Assembly (NCBI RefSeq): GCF_900111905.1
Contig: NZ_FOKM01000004.1
Coordinates: 186,001-250,000, forward strand
Source of the DNA: Rhizobium sp. NFR07
Lineage (GTDB): Bacteria; Pseudomonadota; Alphaproteobacteria; Rhizobiales; Rhizobiaceae
Direction: 5' to 3'
DNA: 64,000 nucleotides
Shown: one piece after another, positions 42,256-50,133 of the stretch
Layout of the letters: every line of letters starts with the position of its first letter
Numbering within the stretch: position 1 is the first letter of the stretch
The notes under the pieces: generated by a model
What the model saw: the letters and a program-made list of their open reading frames with translations, nothing else
The model's database searches: none
What the model was told of the DNA's origin: nothing
Translations under genes and position numbers: made by a program

Positions 42256-43872
42256 TCAGGCCGTCGCGCCGACCGTGCCGGTCTGGTGGATCTCGATCAG
42301 CGACGGGCCTGCGATCTTGCGGAATGCCTGCAGTGCCGCCGGCAGTTCAGCGACATCCGACAGGCGCGTGGCGGGCAGTCCGAAAGCCTCGGCGATCTTC
42401 AAAAAGTCCGGAGGCGTGGGCTTCACGCCTTCCGGCTTTATGCCGTTTTCCACCATGTAGCTCTCGATTTCCTGATAGCCGTCATTGTTCCAGACGAGGA
42501 AGATGACGTCGGCCCCGGCGTCCTTCGCGGCACCGATCTCGGCAAGCGTGAACTGGAAACCGCCGTCGCCCGTGAGGCAGACGACGGGGGCTTGGCGATC
42601 GGCGATCGCCGCGCCGATAGCCGCCGGCGGACCATAGCCCAGCGCGCCGTAACCGGTCGCGGCATTGAACCAGCCATGTGGCCGCCCCGCCTCGTAATAG
42701 AGATTGCCGGCATAGACGGCCTGGGTCGAATCCCCGACGATGATGACGCCGGGGAGCGCATCGCGCACCATATCCAGCACGGCGATCTCGGCGCGGATTT
42801 TTGGCGTCAGCTCGGCCAGCGACGCGTTGCGCACTGCGTCAGCGCGGCTTGCTCCGTCGGCCTGCAGGCGGTTGCCCGCGCCGACCGCTTCCCGCAGATC
42901 GCTGGCGGCATTTTCCGCCGAGGACAGGATGGAGAGCGCCGCCTGCGGGCCGCGGGCGAGCTGCGTCGCGTCGATATCGATGCGGATCAGATGGGCGATT
43001 TCGGGAAAGCCGTTGTCGACATACATGTCGTAGTCGGTCTGGGCCATCTGGGTGCCGAAGGCGAGCACGAGGTCGGCTTCGGCGATCAGGCGGCGGACCG
43101 ATTTCAGGCTCGGGCTTGCGGGGACGGACAGCGGATGGCCGGAAAAGGCGCCGCGGGCATTGGTGGTGGTCACCAGCGGCGCGTCCAGCTGCTCGGCCAG
43201 AGCCAAAATGTCCTTCGACGCCTCGACTGCGCCCCCACCGACGAGAATGACGGGCTGTTTCGCAGCCAGGCAACGGGAGGCAGCCTCCGCCATGGTCTCA
43301 GCATCCGCCCGAGGCCGGGCGGGCGCAATGTTGCGCAGGCGCGGCGGCTGAATGGGGAGCGCCATCACATCGGTTGGGATTTCGATATGCACTGGTCCCG
43401 GCCGGCCGGAGCGGAGGATGGCGAAGGCGCGCTCCATCACGTCGGTAAGGTCGTTCGGGTCATGCAGCGTGTGGCTCATCAGCGCCAGCGTCGCCATCAT
43501 GCCCCGCTGGTCGGGCAGTTCGTGCAGCCGGCCGCGGCCATGGCCGAGCGTGGCGCGGGCGTTGACGCCGGAGATCACCAGCATCGGCACCGAGTCCTGA
43601 TAGGCCTGCGCCATCGGCGTGATGATATTCGTCAGCCCCGGTCCGGTGATGACGAGGCAGACGCCCGGCCTGCCGCTGACCCGCGCATAACCGTCGGCCA
43701 TGAAGCCGGCGCCCTGTTCGTGGCGGGGCGTGATGTGGCGGATTCTTGATCCCGCCAGCCCGCGATAGAGCTCGACGGTATGAACGCCGGGTATGCCGAA
43801 GACGGTGTCGACACCGTTTGCCTCGAGGAGATCGATCAGTGTCTCGCCGACAGTCTTCAGCCTATCCGACAT
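42256..43872 (-). CDS. ThDP-dependent 2-oxo acid decarboxylase, AruI-like (5-guanidino-2-oxopentanoate decarboxylase)
   Basis: A 538-residue enzyme of the acetolactate synthase/benzoylformate decarboxylase family. The PYR-domain segment TVFGIPGVHTVELYRGL with HEQGAGFMADGYAR (the conserved Glu) near residue 50; central domain PVILVGGGAVEAS near 210; C-terminal ThDP-Mg motif GDGGFQFTLAEIGAAKDAG to WNND near 430-460. Together with the adjacent aminotransferase it fits the AruH/AruI arginine transaminase pathway: arginine to 2-ketoarginine, then to 4-guanidinobutanal. Other 2-oxo acids cannot be excluded. The two genes are 5 bases apart. Confidence 0.75.
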   Translation of the reverse strand: MSDRLKTVGETLIDLLEANGVDTVFGIPGVHTVELYRGLAGSRIRHITPRHEQGAGFMADGYARVSGRPGVCLVITGPGLTNIITPMAQAYQDSVPMLVISGVNARATLGHGRGRLHELPDQRGMMATLALMSHTLHDPNDLTDVMERAFAILRSGRPGPVHIEIPTDVMALPIQPPRLRNIAPARPRADAETMAEAASRCLAAKQPVILVGGGAVEASKDILALAEQLDAPLVTTTNARGAFSGHPLSVPASPSLKSVRRLIAEADLVLAFGTQMAQTDYDMYVDNGFPEIAHLIRIDIDATQLARGPQAALSILSSAENAASDLREAVGAGNRLQADGASRADAVRNASLAELTPKIRAEIAVLDMVRDALPGVIIVGDSTQAVYAGNLYYEAGRPHGWFNAATGYGALGYGPPAAIGAAIADRQAPVVCLTGDGGFQFTLAEIGAAKDAGADVIFLVWNNDGYQEIESYMVENGIKPEGVKPTPPDFLKIAEAFGLPATRLSDVAELPAALQAFRKIAGPSLIEIHQTGTVGATA

Positions 43873-43877
43873 TCAAT

Positions 43878-45080
43878 TCATCCAACGTTGAGGGGCGCTT
43901 CTCTCTGGGATGCGATGCGGCCGGCGAGATCGCCGATGCGCGTGATCGCGGTTTCCAGCACGTCTTCCGGCACGGTCAGCGAGATGCGCAGGAAACCTGC
44001 CGCCTGGTCGCCGAAAGATGTGCCGGGCATGACCGCGACCTTTTCCTGCTTCAGCAGCTCCCAGGCGAATTCCTCGCCGCCGAGGCCGGTCGCCGCGACG
44101 TCGAGCAGAATGAACATACCACCTTCCGGCGCCACGGGCTTGACCAGATTGCTGCCGGCAAGCGCCTGCTCGACGATCTTCACCCGCCGCGCATAGTTTT
44201 CGCGCATCACGTCGGCCGTCTCGAAATGTTCTGACAGGGCAAGCGCCGTCATATCGGCGATGAAGGGCTGTACGCCGAACAGCATGATCTCGGAGACCGG
44301 CAGAAGCTTGTCGCAGAATTCCGCCGGGCCGGCGGCCCAGCCGGAGCGGAAGCCCGGTGCGGCATGGGATTTGGAGATCGATGCGACGACGATCGTGCGC
44401 TCGGCAAGCTCGGCCATGTCGAAGGGCGAGGCGAACTTGGTGCCGTCGAATATCAGCTGTTCGTAGACTTCGTCGCAGACGATCCAGAGATCGTGCTTGC
44501 GGCAGATCTCGCCGATCTCGGCGATTTCGGCTGCGGTCAGAACCGCGCCGGTCGGGTTGTGCGGGGTATTCAGCAGCAGCACGCGCGCTTCCGGCGTGAT
44601 CGCTCGCTCCAGGTCCTCCGTCTGCATGTGGAAACGGTTCTCAGGCCTGAGCGGCACGGGGATCATATGGGCGCCGGTCGAAGCGATGACGCCTTCATAG
44701 GTCGCATAGAGCGGATCGCCGACCAGCACACCGTCGCCGGCGCCGACAAGGCCGGTCATCACGCAATAAAGGGCGCTCTGGGTGCCGGGGAAACAGAGGA
44801 AGTTGCGCTCGGTCACGCCCGGTCGCCGCTTGGCGTATTTCGCCACTAGCGCCTTCAGCGTGTTCGGCTCGCCGCGGCCGTTGGAATAGCGGGTGCGGCC
44901 GGCATGCATGGCGCGCGCCGCTTCATCCAAGAGCGCCTTGTCAGGTGCCACATCCGGTTCGCCGATCGTCAGTTCGATCACATCCTCGCCTTCGGCCTTC
45001 ATGCGGCGGGCGGTGATGTGAAGCGCCCAGCGGCCGGAGCCGAGATGGGCGAGACGGTCGGTGATCGAGGCATAGCGCAT
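43878..45080 (-). CDS. PLP aminotransferase, AruH-like (arginine:pyruvate transaminase)
   Basis: A 400-residue class I aminotransferase starting at ATG 45080 after AAGGAAA; the open frame to 45470 has no start signal. ELTIGEPDVAPDKALLD near 38, RYSNGRGEPNTLKAL, LLLNTPHNPTGAVLT near 170, WIVCDEVYEQLIFDG near 205, and VASISKSHAAPGFRSGW near 238 with the Schiff-base Lys. Proteins of this group next to an AruI-type decarboxylase are usually arginine- or 2-ketoarginine-linked transaminases. Lies 14 bases after the TetR gene and 5 bases before the decarboxylase, one operon. Confidence 0.78.
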   Translation of the reverse strand: MRYASITDRLAHLGSGRWALHITARRMKAEGEDVIELTIGEPDVAPDKALLDEAARAMHAGRTRYSNGRGEPNTLKALVAKYAKRRPGVTERNFLCFPGTQSALYCVMTGLVGAGDGVLVGDPLYATYEGVIASTGAHMIPVPLRPENRFHMQTEDLERAITPEARVLLLNTPHNPTGAVLTAAEIAEIGEICRKHDLWIVCDEVYEQLIFDGTKFASPFDMAELAERTIVVASISKSHAAPGFRSGWAAGPAEFCDKLLPVSEIMLFGVQPFIADMTALALSEHFETADVMRENYARRVKIVEQALAGSNLVKPVAPEGGMFILLDVAATGLGGEEFAWELLKQEKVAVMPGTSFGDQAAGFLRISLTVPEDVLETAITRIGDLAGRIASQREAPLNVG

Positions 45081-45094
45081 GCGTAATTTCCTTT

Positions 45095-45739
45095 TTATGC
45101 GTCGGAAGCCAGTTCGCCCGGCTTCAGTCTCAACAGCGCCTCGACGGATGAGAGCGCGCTGTCGGCGATTTCGTCTTCGGCAAACAGGTCCGAGGTCAGC
45201 GTGCCTTCCAGCCACAGCCCGTCGATCAGGGCGTTGAGCGAGATGGCGTAGCTGCGACAGTCCTTCTGCGTCAGGTCCGTCCCCCGCTCTTTGAAGAAAG
45301 CGGTGAGCAGCGCTTCCAGTGCCTCCAGGAAGGCGAGGTAGTTTTCCCGGTGAATGGCGGCGAAAGTCTGGTCGGTCTGGATATGGCTGATGAAGGCTGC
45401 CCAGAGCGACAGCGTGCGGCTGTCGGTGACCGGAGGCGTGACATTGGCAACGATGAAACGGCGGAGACACGCGCGGGGCGTCTCGCCCTGTTCGGAGGCC
45501 TCGATCGCCATCTTCGTCATGCCGGTCATGACAGCCCGATAGGCCGCTTCCAGCATCTGGTCCTTGCCGGTGAAATAGTGGCGGATCAGCCCGGCGGTAA
45601 CGCCGGCGCGCAGCGCGATCTGGCGCACCGTCGCACCCTGGATGCCGAGTTCGGCGATGCAGTCCAGCGTCGCCAGGATCAGGTCCTCGCGGCGCTCGGT
45701 CTCGCTGGCACGGGTATAGGTGCGGCGCGCTGATGCCAT
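45095..45739 (-). CDS. TetR-family regulator (BetI-like C-terminal domain)
   Basis: A 214-residue repressor starting at ATG 45739; the longer reading from 45922 runs into the MFS gene. HTH: ETERREDLILATLDCIAELG, VRQIALRAGVTAGLIRHYF, then GKDQMLEAAY (about 12-65). The C-terminal part (LSLWAAFISHIQTDQTFAAI, ISLNALIDGLWLEG) matches the BetI-type ligand domain. As the first gene before the aminotransferase/decarboxylase pair it probably autoregulates that operon. A near-palindrome around CGATCG (45782-45802) lies 43 bases upstream. Confidence 0.92.
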   Translation of the reverse strand: MASARRTYTRASETERREDLILATLDCIAELGIQGATVRQIALRAGVTAGLIRHYFTGKDQMLEAAYRAVMTGMTKMAIEASEQGETPRACLRRFIVANVTPPVTDSRTLSLWAAFISHIQTDQTFAAIHRENYLAFLEALEALLTAFFKERGTDLTQKDCRSYAISLNALIDGLWLEGTLTSDLFAEDEIADSALSSVEALLRLKPGELASDA

Positions 45740-45781
45740 GGGGGTGTTCGTTCCTGCTTGGCCGATGCGTATTCGAACCTT

Positions 45782-45802
45782 GTTATACGATCGAATAATA
45801 AC
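45782..45802. promoter_or_regulatory. Candidate TetR operator upstream of tetR-aruHI-like operon
   Basis: GTTAT (45782-45786) and ATAAC (45798-45802) flank a CGATCG core, an imperfect 21-base dyad in the 77-base gap after the MFS gene. BetI-type repressors bind this sort of AT-flanked palindrome. Assignment is by position. Confidence 0.4.
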
Positions 45803-45816
45803 CGTACAGGCAAGAA

Positions 45817-47046
45817 TTACCGTTTGCCGTTCGCCAGCCGCAACGCTTCCGGCCTTCGCCGCAGGATCAGCATCGAAGCCGCGCCGAAGGCCGGGCCGAT
45901 GGCGAGAACCGCAAAGGTCCATTGCCAGCCGCCGAAAAAAGCCGCCAGTTTTGGCATCAGCCAGATCATCAGGATGGTCAGTGCGAAGCCGATACCCATC
46001 TGCAGCGACAGCGCCGTGCCGACATAACGGCGGTCGGCAAGTTCGGTGACCGCGGCGGAAAACTGGGCAGAGTCACCGACGATCGAGATGCCCCAGACGA
46101 TGACGATCGGAACGAGCAGCCAGAGCGGCCCGTCGAAGGCGAAGCCGATCAGCAGAGCGCAGCTTCCGGAGACGATCATCAGTCCCGCCGTGGTTGCGGT
46201 GCGGCCATAGCGATCCGAGAGGAAGCCGCCGAGAAAACATCCTGCCACACCGGAGGCGACCGCCAAGAACGTCAGCAGTGATGCGCTACCGCTAAGGCCC
46301 GTGCCACCCGCCTGATAGGCGGCGGTAAGCCAAGCCAGCAGCCATGCCCACATGGCGTAGAGTTCCCACATATGGCCAAAATAGCCGAAATTGACGAGCA
46401 GCAGGTTGCGGTCGCGCAGGACCTGCGGGATCTGGCGCGGATCGAACACTGCCTTGCCGAAAGCGTCCGGTCCTTCGCGGGTGCCGGCAAGGAAGAGGAT
46501 GGCGGCGGCAAGGCTTGCGGCACTCGAGGCGGCAATGACGATTTGCCAGTCGACACCGGCGGTCAGCCCGCGCACGAGATGCGGTAGCGATGACCCCGCG
46601 GTGATCGCGCCGATGACAGCGGCAAGCGCCATGCCGCGCCCCTTGACGAACCATGTGGCTACCAGCTTCAGGGCCGGCGGATAGACACCGGCCAGCGCCA
46701 GTCCGGTTACCATGCGCAGGAGGATTGCGACCGTCGGGCCGGGGTCGAGCAGCAGCGCCGCATTGGCGACAGCGGCAAGCGCTGCCGAACAGCCCATTAG
46801 CCGGTTCATGCGAATGAGATCCGGCAGGTTGAACAGGCTGGCGGCGAGAGCGCCGATGACGAAGCCCGCCTGCACGCCATTGGTCAGCCACGCGGCGGCG
46901 GCGTCGGACAGTCCCCAGGCGAGTTTCAGTTCCGGTGCGATTGCCGTGGCGGAGAACCAGGTGGAGAAGGACAGGACCACGGCAAGGCTGATCGTGGCCA
47001 GCATGGTAAAGCGGCCTTGGGGTTTTACTCTCGTGTCTGACATCAT
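45817..47046 (-). CDS. MFS transporter (CynX/NarK-like)
   Basis: A 409-residue, 12-helix major facilitator. TMLATISLAVVLSFSTWFSA opens helix 1; GALAASLFNLPDLIRMNRLM contains the helix 2-3 loop; RMVTGLALAGVYPPALKLVA near 110 and GGFLSDRYGRTATTAGLMIV near 270 are typical. Two ATG codons (47046, 47043) are adjacent; no strong ribosome site. Lies upstream of the TetR-aminotransferase operon on the same strand with a 77-base gap, so it may import the same substrate (for example a guanidino compound), which is inference. Confidence 0.88.
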   Translation of the reverse strand: MMSDTRVKPQGRFTMLATISLAVVLSFSTWFSATAIAPELKLAWGLSDAAAAWLTNGVQAGFVIGALAASLFNLPDLIRMNRLMGCSAALAAVANAALLLDPGPTVAILLRMVTGLALAGVYPPALKLVATWFVKGRGMALAAVIGAITAGSSLPHLVRGLTAGVDWQIVIAASSAASLAAAILFLAGTREGPDAFGKAVFDPRQIPQVLRDRNLLLVNFGYFGHMWELYAMWAWLLAWLTAAYQAGGTGLSGSASLLTFLAVASGVAGCFLGGFLSDRYGRTATTAGLMIVSGSCALLIGFAFDGPLWLLVPIVIVWGISIVGDSAQFSAAVTELADRRYVGTALSLQMGIGFALTILMIWLMPKLAAFFGGWQWTFAVLAIGPAFGAASMLILRRRPEALRLANGKR

Positions 47047-47059
47047 GCCGTGCCACCCG

Positions 47060-47237
47060 CCTCTGGCCTGCCGGCCATCTCCCCCACAAGGGGGGAGATC
47101 CCAAGCCTGCTGACCATCGCCCAGCCTGATCGCCGGGTCAAAATAATCGCTTTTCGGTGATGTGTATTTGGGCGTAGGGGTGCATCTGGCCGATCTCCCC
47201 CCTCGTGGGGGAGATGCCCGGAAGGGCAGAGGGGGGT
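47060..47237. repeat. RIME-like intergenic mosaic repeat with two hairpins
   Basis: Two C/G-run hairpins: ATCTCCCCC (47077-47085)/GGGGGAGAT (47091-47099) and ATCTCCCCC (47193-47201)/GGGGGAGAT (47207-47215). Outer flanks CCTCTGGCCTGCCGGCC (47060-47076) and the reverse-oriented GCCCGGAAGGGCAGAGG (47216-47232) are near complementary, so the whole is a nested inverted structure. This layout resembles the Rhizobiaceae RIME family of intergenic repeats. It fills the space between the MFS and monooxygenase genes. Confidence 0.75.
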
Positions 47238-47256
47238 ATCCGTGACTTTACCCACC

Positions 47257-48630
47257 TTATCCCGCCATCCGCGCTCTTGCCCCCACATGCCGCCCCGGCA
47301 ATCTCGGCGCGTCGAACAGCTTTTCCCGCAGCGTACCATCCCGATAGCTGGTCTTGTACATCCCGCGCTCCTGCAGGATTGGGATGACTAGGTCGATAAT
47401 GTCGTCGAAACATTCCGGCACGACGGTGCGCGACAGGTTGAAGCCGTCGATATCGGCGCCTGTCGCCCATTCGGCCAGGGTGTCGGCGATCTGTTCCGCC
47501 GAGCCTACCATTGGCGGCTGCCGGCTGCCGAGCGGCATCTGTTCCAATAGCTTGCGCAGCGTCCATTGCGGTCCGGCCGAACGCGTCATCGCCTCGACAT
47601 TGGAGACGATCGCGGCGCTCTTGCCGGTCTGGATCGGCTCGTCAAGATCGTATTTCGAGAAGTCGATGCCGAGCGATGCCGCGGCATGCACGAGCGCGCC
47701 CTCGGAACTCGCATATTGGCGGTAATCCTCGAATTTCTCCTGTGCTTCCTTTTCGGTGCGGCCGGTGACGATGGTCGCGCCCATGAAGATCTTGATATCG
47801 TCGGGAAAACGCCCGGCCGCCAGCGCCCGGGCGTTGATATCCTCGACGATGGCGCGCACGCCCTCGATCTTCTGGCCGTTGACGAAGACGCATTCGGCAT
47901 GGGTGGCGGCAAATTCGCGCCCACGCGTCGAAGAGCCCGCCTGGTAGAGCATCGGCGTGCGCTGCGGAGACGGCTCGCAAAGGTGCATGGCATCCAGGCT
48001 GTATTGTTTGCCGTCATGCCGGATCTTCCTGACTTTTGCTGGATCGGCATAGGCGTGGTTGGCGCGATCGAAAATGACGGCGTCGTCGCGCCAGCTTCCT
48101 TCCAGCAGGCCGTAGATGACCTGCATATATTCGTCGGCCAGATCGTAGCGATCGTCATGGGCGGCCTGCTGGGAGAGGCCGATCGCCTTCGCCGCGCTGT
48201 CCAGATAGCCGGTGACGATGTTCCAGCCGATGCGCCCGCCGGTCAGGTGGTCGAGGGTCGACATGCGGCGGGCGAAGAGAGACGGTGGCTCGTAGGTCAG
48301 GTTGGCGGTGATGCCGAAGGAGAGGTGTTTCGTCACCGCCGCCATGGCCGGCACCAGCAGCATAGGGTCGTTGACCGGCACCTGCACGGCACCCTTCAGG
48401 GCCGCATCGGCATTGCCCCCGTAAACATCGTTGACGCCGACGACATCGGCCAGGAAGATGCCGTCGAACAGGCCCGCTTCGAGGCGGCGGGCATAGTCCA
48501 TCCAGTAGCCAAGTTCCTTGTAACGATGCGACTGGTCGCGCGGATGTGTCCAAAGTCCTTGCTGGATATGGCCGACGCAGTTCATGTCGAAGGCGTTGAA
48601 GCGAATTTCGCGTGCTATCTTCTGCACCAT
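47257..48630 (-). CDS. LLM-class flavin-dependent monooxygenase (NtaA/SnaA/DszA family)
   Basis: A 457-residue two-component FMNH2-dependent monooxygenase. IRFNAFDMNCVGHIQQGLW at the N-terminus, YWMDYARRLEAGLFDGIFLA near 42, RMSTLDHLTGGRIGWNIVTG near 128 and LDSAAKAIGL are characteristic of the nitrilotriacetate/DszA subfamily, as is PMLYQAGSSTRGREFAATHA near 225. These oxidise sulfur compounds, aminopolycarboxylates or alkanes using FMNH2 from a separate reductase, which is not in the window. Divergent from an XRE-cupin regulator across a 74-base gap with a perfect inverted repeat. Confidence 0.93.
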   Translation of the reverse strand: MVQKIAREIRFNAFDMNCVGHIQQGLWTHPRDQSHRYKELGYWMDYARRLEAGLFDGIFLADVVGVNDVYGGNADAALKGAVQVPVNDPMLLVPAMAAVTKHLSFGITANLTYEPPSLFARRMSTLDHLTGGRIGWNIVTGYLDSAAKAIGLSQQAAHDDRYDLADEYMQVIYGLLEGSWRDDAVIFDRANHAYADPAKVRKIRHDGKQYSLDAMHLCEPSPQRTPMLYQAGSSTRGREFAATHAECVFVNGQKIEGVRAIVEDINARALAAGRFPDDIKIFMGATIVTGRTEKEAQEKFEDYRQYASSEGALVHAAASLGIDFSKYDLDEPIQTGKSAAIVSNVEAMTRSAGPQWTLRKLLEQMPLGSRQPPMVGSAEQIADTLAEWATGADIDGFNLSRTVVPECFDDIIDLVIPILQERGMYKTSYRDGTLREKLFDAPRLPGRHVGARARMAG

Positions 48631-48660
48631 GACCGTCAGCCTTTCGTTGCGGAGGTCTTC

Positions 48661-48698
48661 CGTCTCCTATATGGTCATATTGTCTACTATAGGAGACG
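48661..48698. promoter_or_regulatory. Perfect inverted repeat between monooxygenase and XRE-cupin genes
   Basis: CGTCTCCTATA (48661-48671) and TATAGGAGACG (48688-48698), exact 11-base arms with a 16-base spacer, ending 6 bases before the regulator's ATG and so overlapping its ribosome site (GGAGACG). A site here can block both divergent genes. The natural binder is the adjacent XRE-cupin protein. Confidence 0.8.
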
Positions 48699-48704
48699 TG
48701 CCGC

Positions 48705-49277
48705 ATGCAAGGACCGGATGATTTGGAACAGGATCCCGCTGAGGCCATCGCGGCGACGCTCAGACATGAGCGGGAAACCCGAAAGTGGTCTCTCGCCGAT
48801 CTGGCCGAACGGTCCGGCGTCTCCAAGGCGATGATCAGCAAGATCGAGCGCAGGGAGGCGAGCCCCACGGCAACCGTGCTCGGGCGGCTCTCCGGTGCTT
48901 TCGGTGTCCCGTTGTCGGTGCTGATCGCTTCGGCGGAAAGGGCGTCGGAGCGCTTGAGCGTGGCGGAAGCGCAGGTGGTCTGGACCGATCCGGAGACCGG
49001 CTATCTCCGCAGAGCGATCTCCCCGGCTGGAGCGCCGGTGGAACTGATCGAGGTGAGCCTGCCATCCGGCGTGCGCGTACCCTATCCGGCATCTGCCTTC
49101 GCGTTTCAGCAGCAGCAGATCTGGGTTCTGGAGGGGCGTCTCGATTTTTCGGAAGGCAACGTCCTGCATCACCTGAAAGCCGGTGACTGCCTTCTGCTCG
49201 GCGTACCGTCCGACTGCGCATTTTTCAATCCCGGACCCGTCCCGGCGCGATATCTCCTCGTTCTGTCCCGGCGCTAA
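48705..49277 (+). CDS. XRE-family regulator with C-terminal cupin
   Basis: A 190-residue two-domain regulator. HTH_3 at about 15-68: EAIAATLRHERETRKWSLAD, LAERSGVSKAMISKIERREA, then SPTATVLGRLSGAFGVPLS. The cupin sensor (about 110-187) includes IEVSLPSGVRVPYPASAFAF, QQQIWVLEGRLDFSEG and HLKAGDCLLLGVPSDCAFFN. Relatives (PuuR, SutR type) sense small metabolites. Being divergent from the LLM monooxygenase, it probably controls that gene through the inverted repeat at 48661-48698. Confidence 0.93.
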   Translation: MQGPDDLEQDPAEAIAATLRHERETRKWSLADLAERSGVSKAMISKIERREASPTATVLGRLSGAFGVPLSVLIASAERASERLSVAEAQVVWTDPETGYLRRAISPAGAPVELIEVSLPSGVRVPYPASAFAFQQQQIWVLEGRLDFSEGNVLHHLKAGDCLLLGVPSDCAFFNPGPVPARYLLVLSRR

Positions 49278-49395
49278 AGTCGTATATATCAGCAAAGCTG
49301 GAACTATTCCCCGTGTCGGGCTTTCCCCATGCGACGGCCGCGCCCGGGAGAGCAGGCCGCCCCCGAACTGGGCCGGGAACGGGAGGAGGATCCAG

Positions 49396-49971
49396 ATGCA
49401 ATCCGAGATGCCGTTATTCGGCGATGCCGGACGAAGCCTTGCGGACGAACTGTCGGCGCTTGCGCTCCGCGACCCCGTCATCGTCGTCTTCTCGCCCCAA
49501 GCGGTCGGCTTCGCCTTCGAGGCGGCGCAACGCCTGGGCTGCGAACTGGACCTGCTGCTGGTTGGATACATTCCCGCCCCCGGTCACCCCGATCAGGTCA
49601 TCGGATCGGTGCTCGACCTCGCCGTGCCGCAGGTTACCGTCGATGAGAACCTGGCGCGGAAATTTCATGTCCCACCGGGTTATCTCAACGCTGAACGGCA
49701 GCATCAGCTCGCCGAGCTCGAACGGCTGCATCTCATGTATCTCGGTGACGATGACCCTGAGCGGCACAATCATGCCGGCAAGGATGTCGTGCTCCTCGAC
49801 GACGGCATTGATGCCGAAGTGCTGAACGCGGTGATAAAGCGGTTTGTCGACGGCGGAGCCCGATCCGTCCGCGTCATGAGCTCACCATCAACCGGGGCGC
49901 AGCCCATCGATGATCGGACGATCGCTCATCTGCTCAAGGAAGCCCGTCGTATCCACAGGCTACTCCACTAG
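49396..49971 (+). CDS. Phosphoribosyltransferase-like protein (COG1926 type) with degenerate PRPP motif
   Basis: A 191-residue protein starting at ATG 49396 after GGGAGGAGGATCC; the frame from 49183 overlaps the upstream regulator gene. The fold follows COG1926 predicted phosphoribosyltransferases: DPVIVVFSPQAVGFAFEAA near 26, GYIPAPGHPDQVIGSVLD near 57, VTVDENLARKFHVPPGYLNA near 80 and HQLAELERLHLMYLGDD. But the PRPP-binding loop, normally like DDGIATGATM, reads LLDDGIDAEVLN (133-144), and the N-terminal LPRGG-type loop reads FSPQAVG. It may bind nucleotide or phosphate without transferase activity. The 118-base gap upstream and 162-base gap downstream hold no gene. Confidence 0.75.
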   Translation: MQSEMPLFGDAGRSLADELSALALRDPVIVVFSPQAVGFAFEAAQRLGCELDLLLVGYIPAPGHPDQVIGSVLDLAVPQVTVDENLARKFHVPPGYLNAERQHQLAELERLHLMYLGDDDPERHNHAGKDVVLLDDGIDAEVLNAVIKRFVDGGARSVRVMSSPSTGAQPIDDRTIAHLLKEARRIHRLLH

Positions 49972-50133
49972 GCAATTCGCCACTTGCGCCTCTGTTCGCA
50001 TCCCTCGGATGCAAAAATAAGACATATTGTCATATAGTGATTTCGGTGTGACCTTCCCCGCCATCGCGCGGAGCGCGAGGGACAGTGAGATCCAATCTCT
50101 TTGGCCGCATCGGCCAGTGTCTGGGGACGGAAC

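Noticed and set aside
42286..43749. Long open frame of 487 codons antisense to the AruI-like gene
   Set aside because: Lies wholly opposite a gene with clear ThDP-enzyme motifs; composition (His, Arg, Asp rich) is typical of antisense shadows in GC-rich DNA, and it has no family features.
45081..45470. Upstream extension of the AruH-like aminotransferase
   Set aside because: Runs through the TetR gene in another frame; ATG 45080 has AAGGAAA at proper spacing.
47060..47237. CRISPR-like array at the C/G-run hairpins
   Set aside because: Only two units, self-complementary and unequal spacing; fits a RIME-like mosaic instead.
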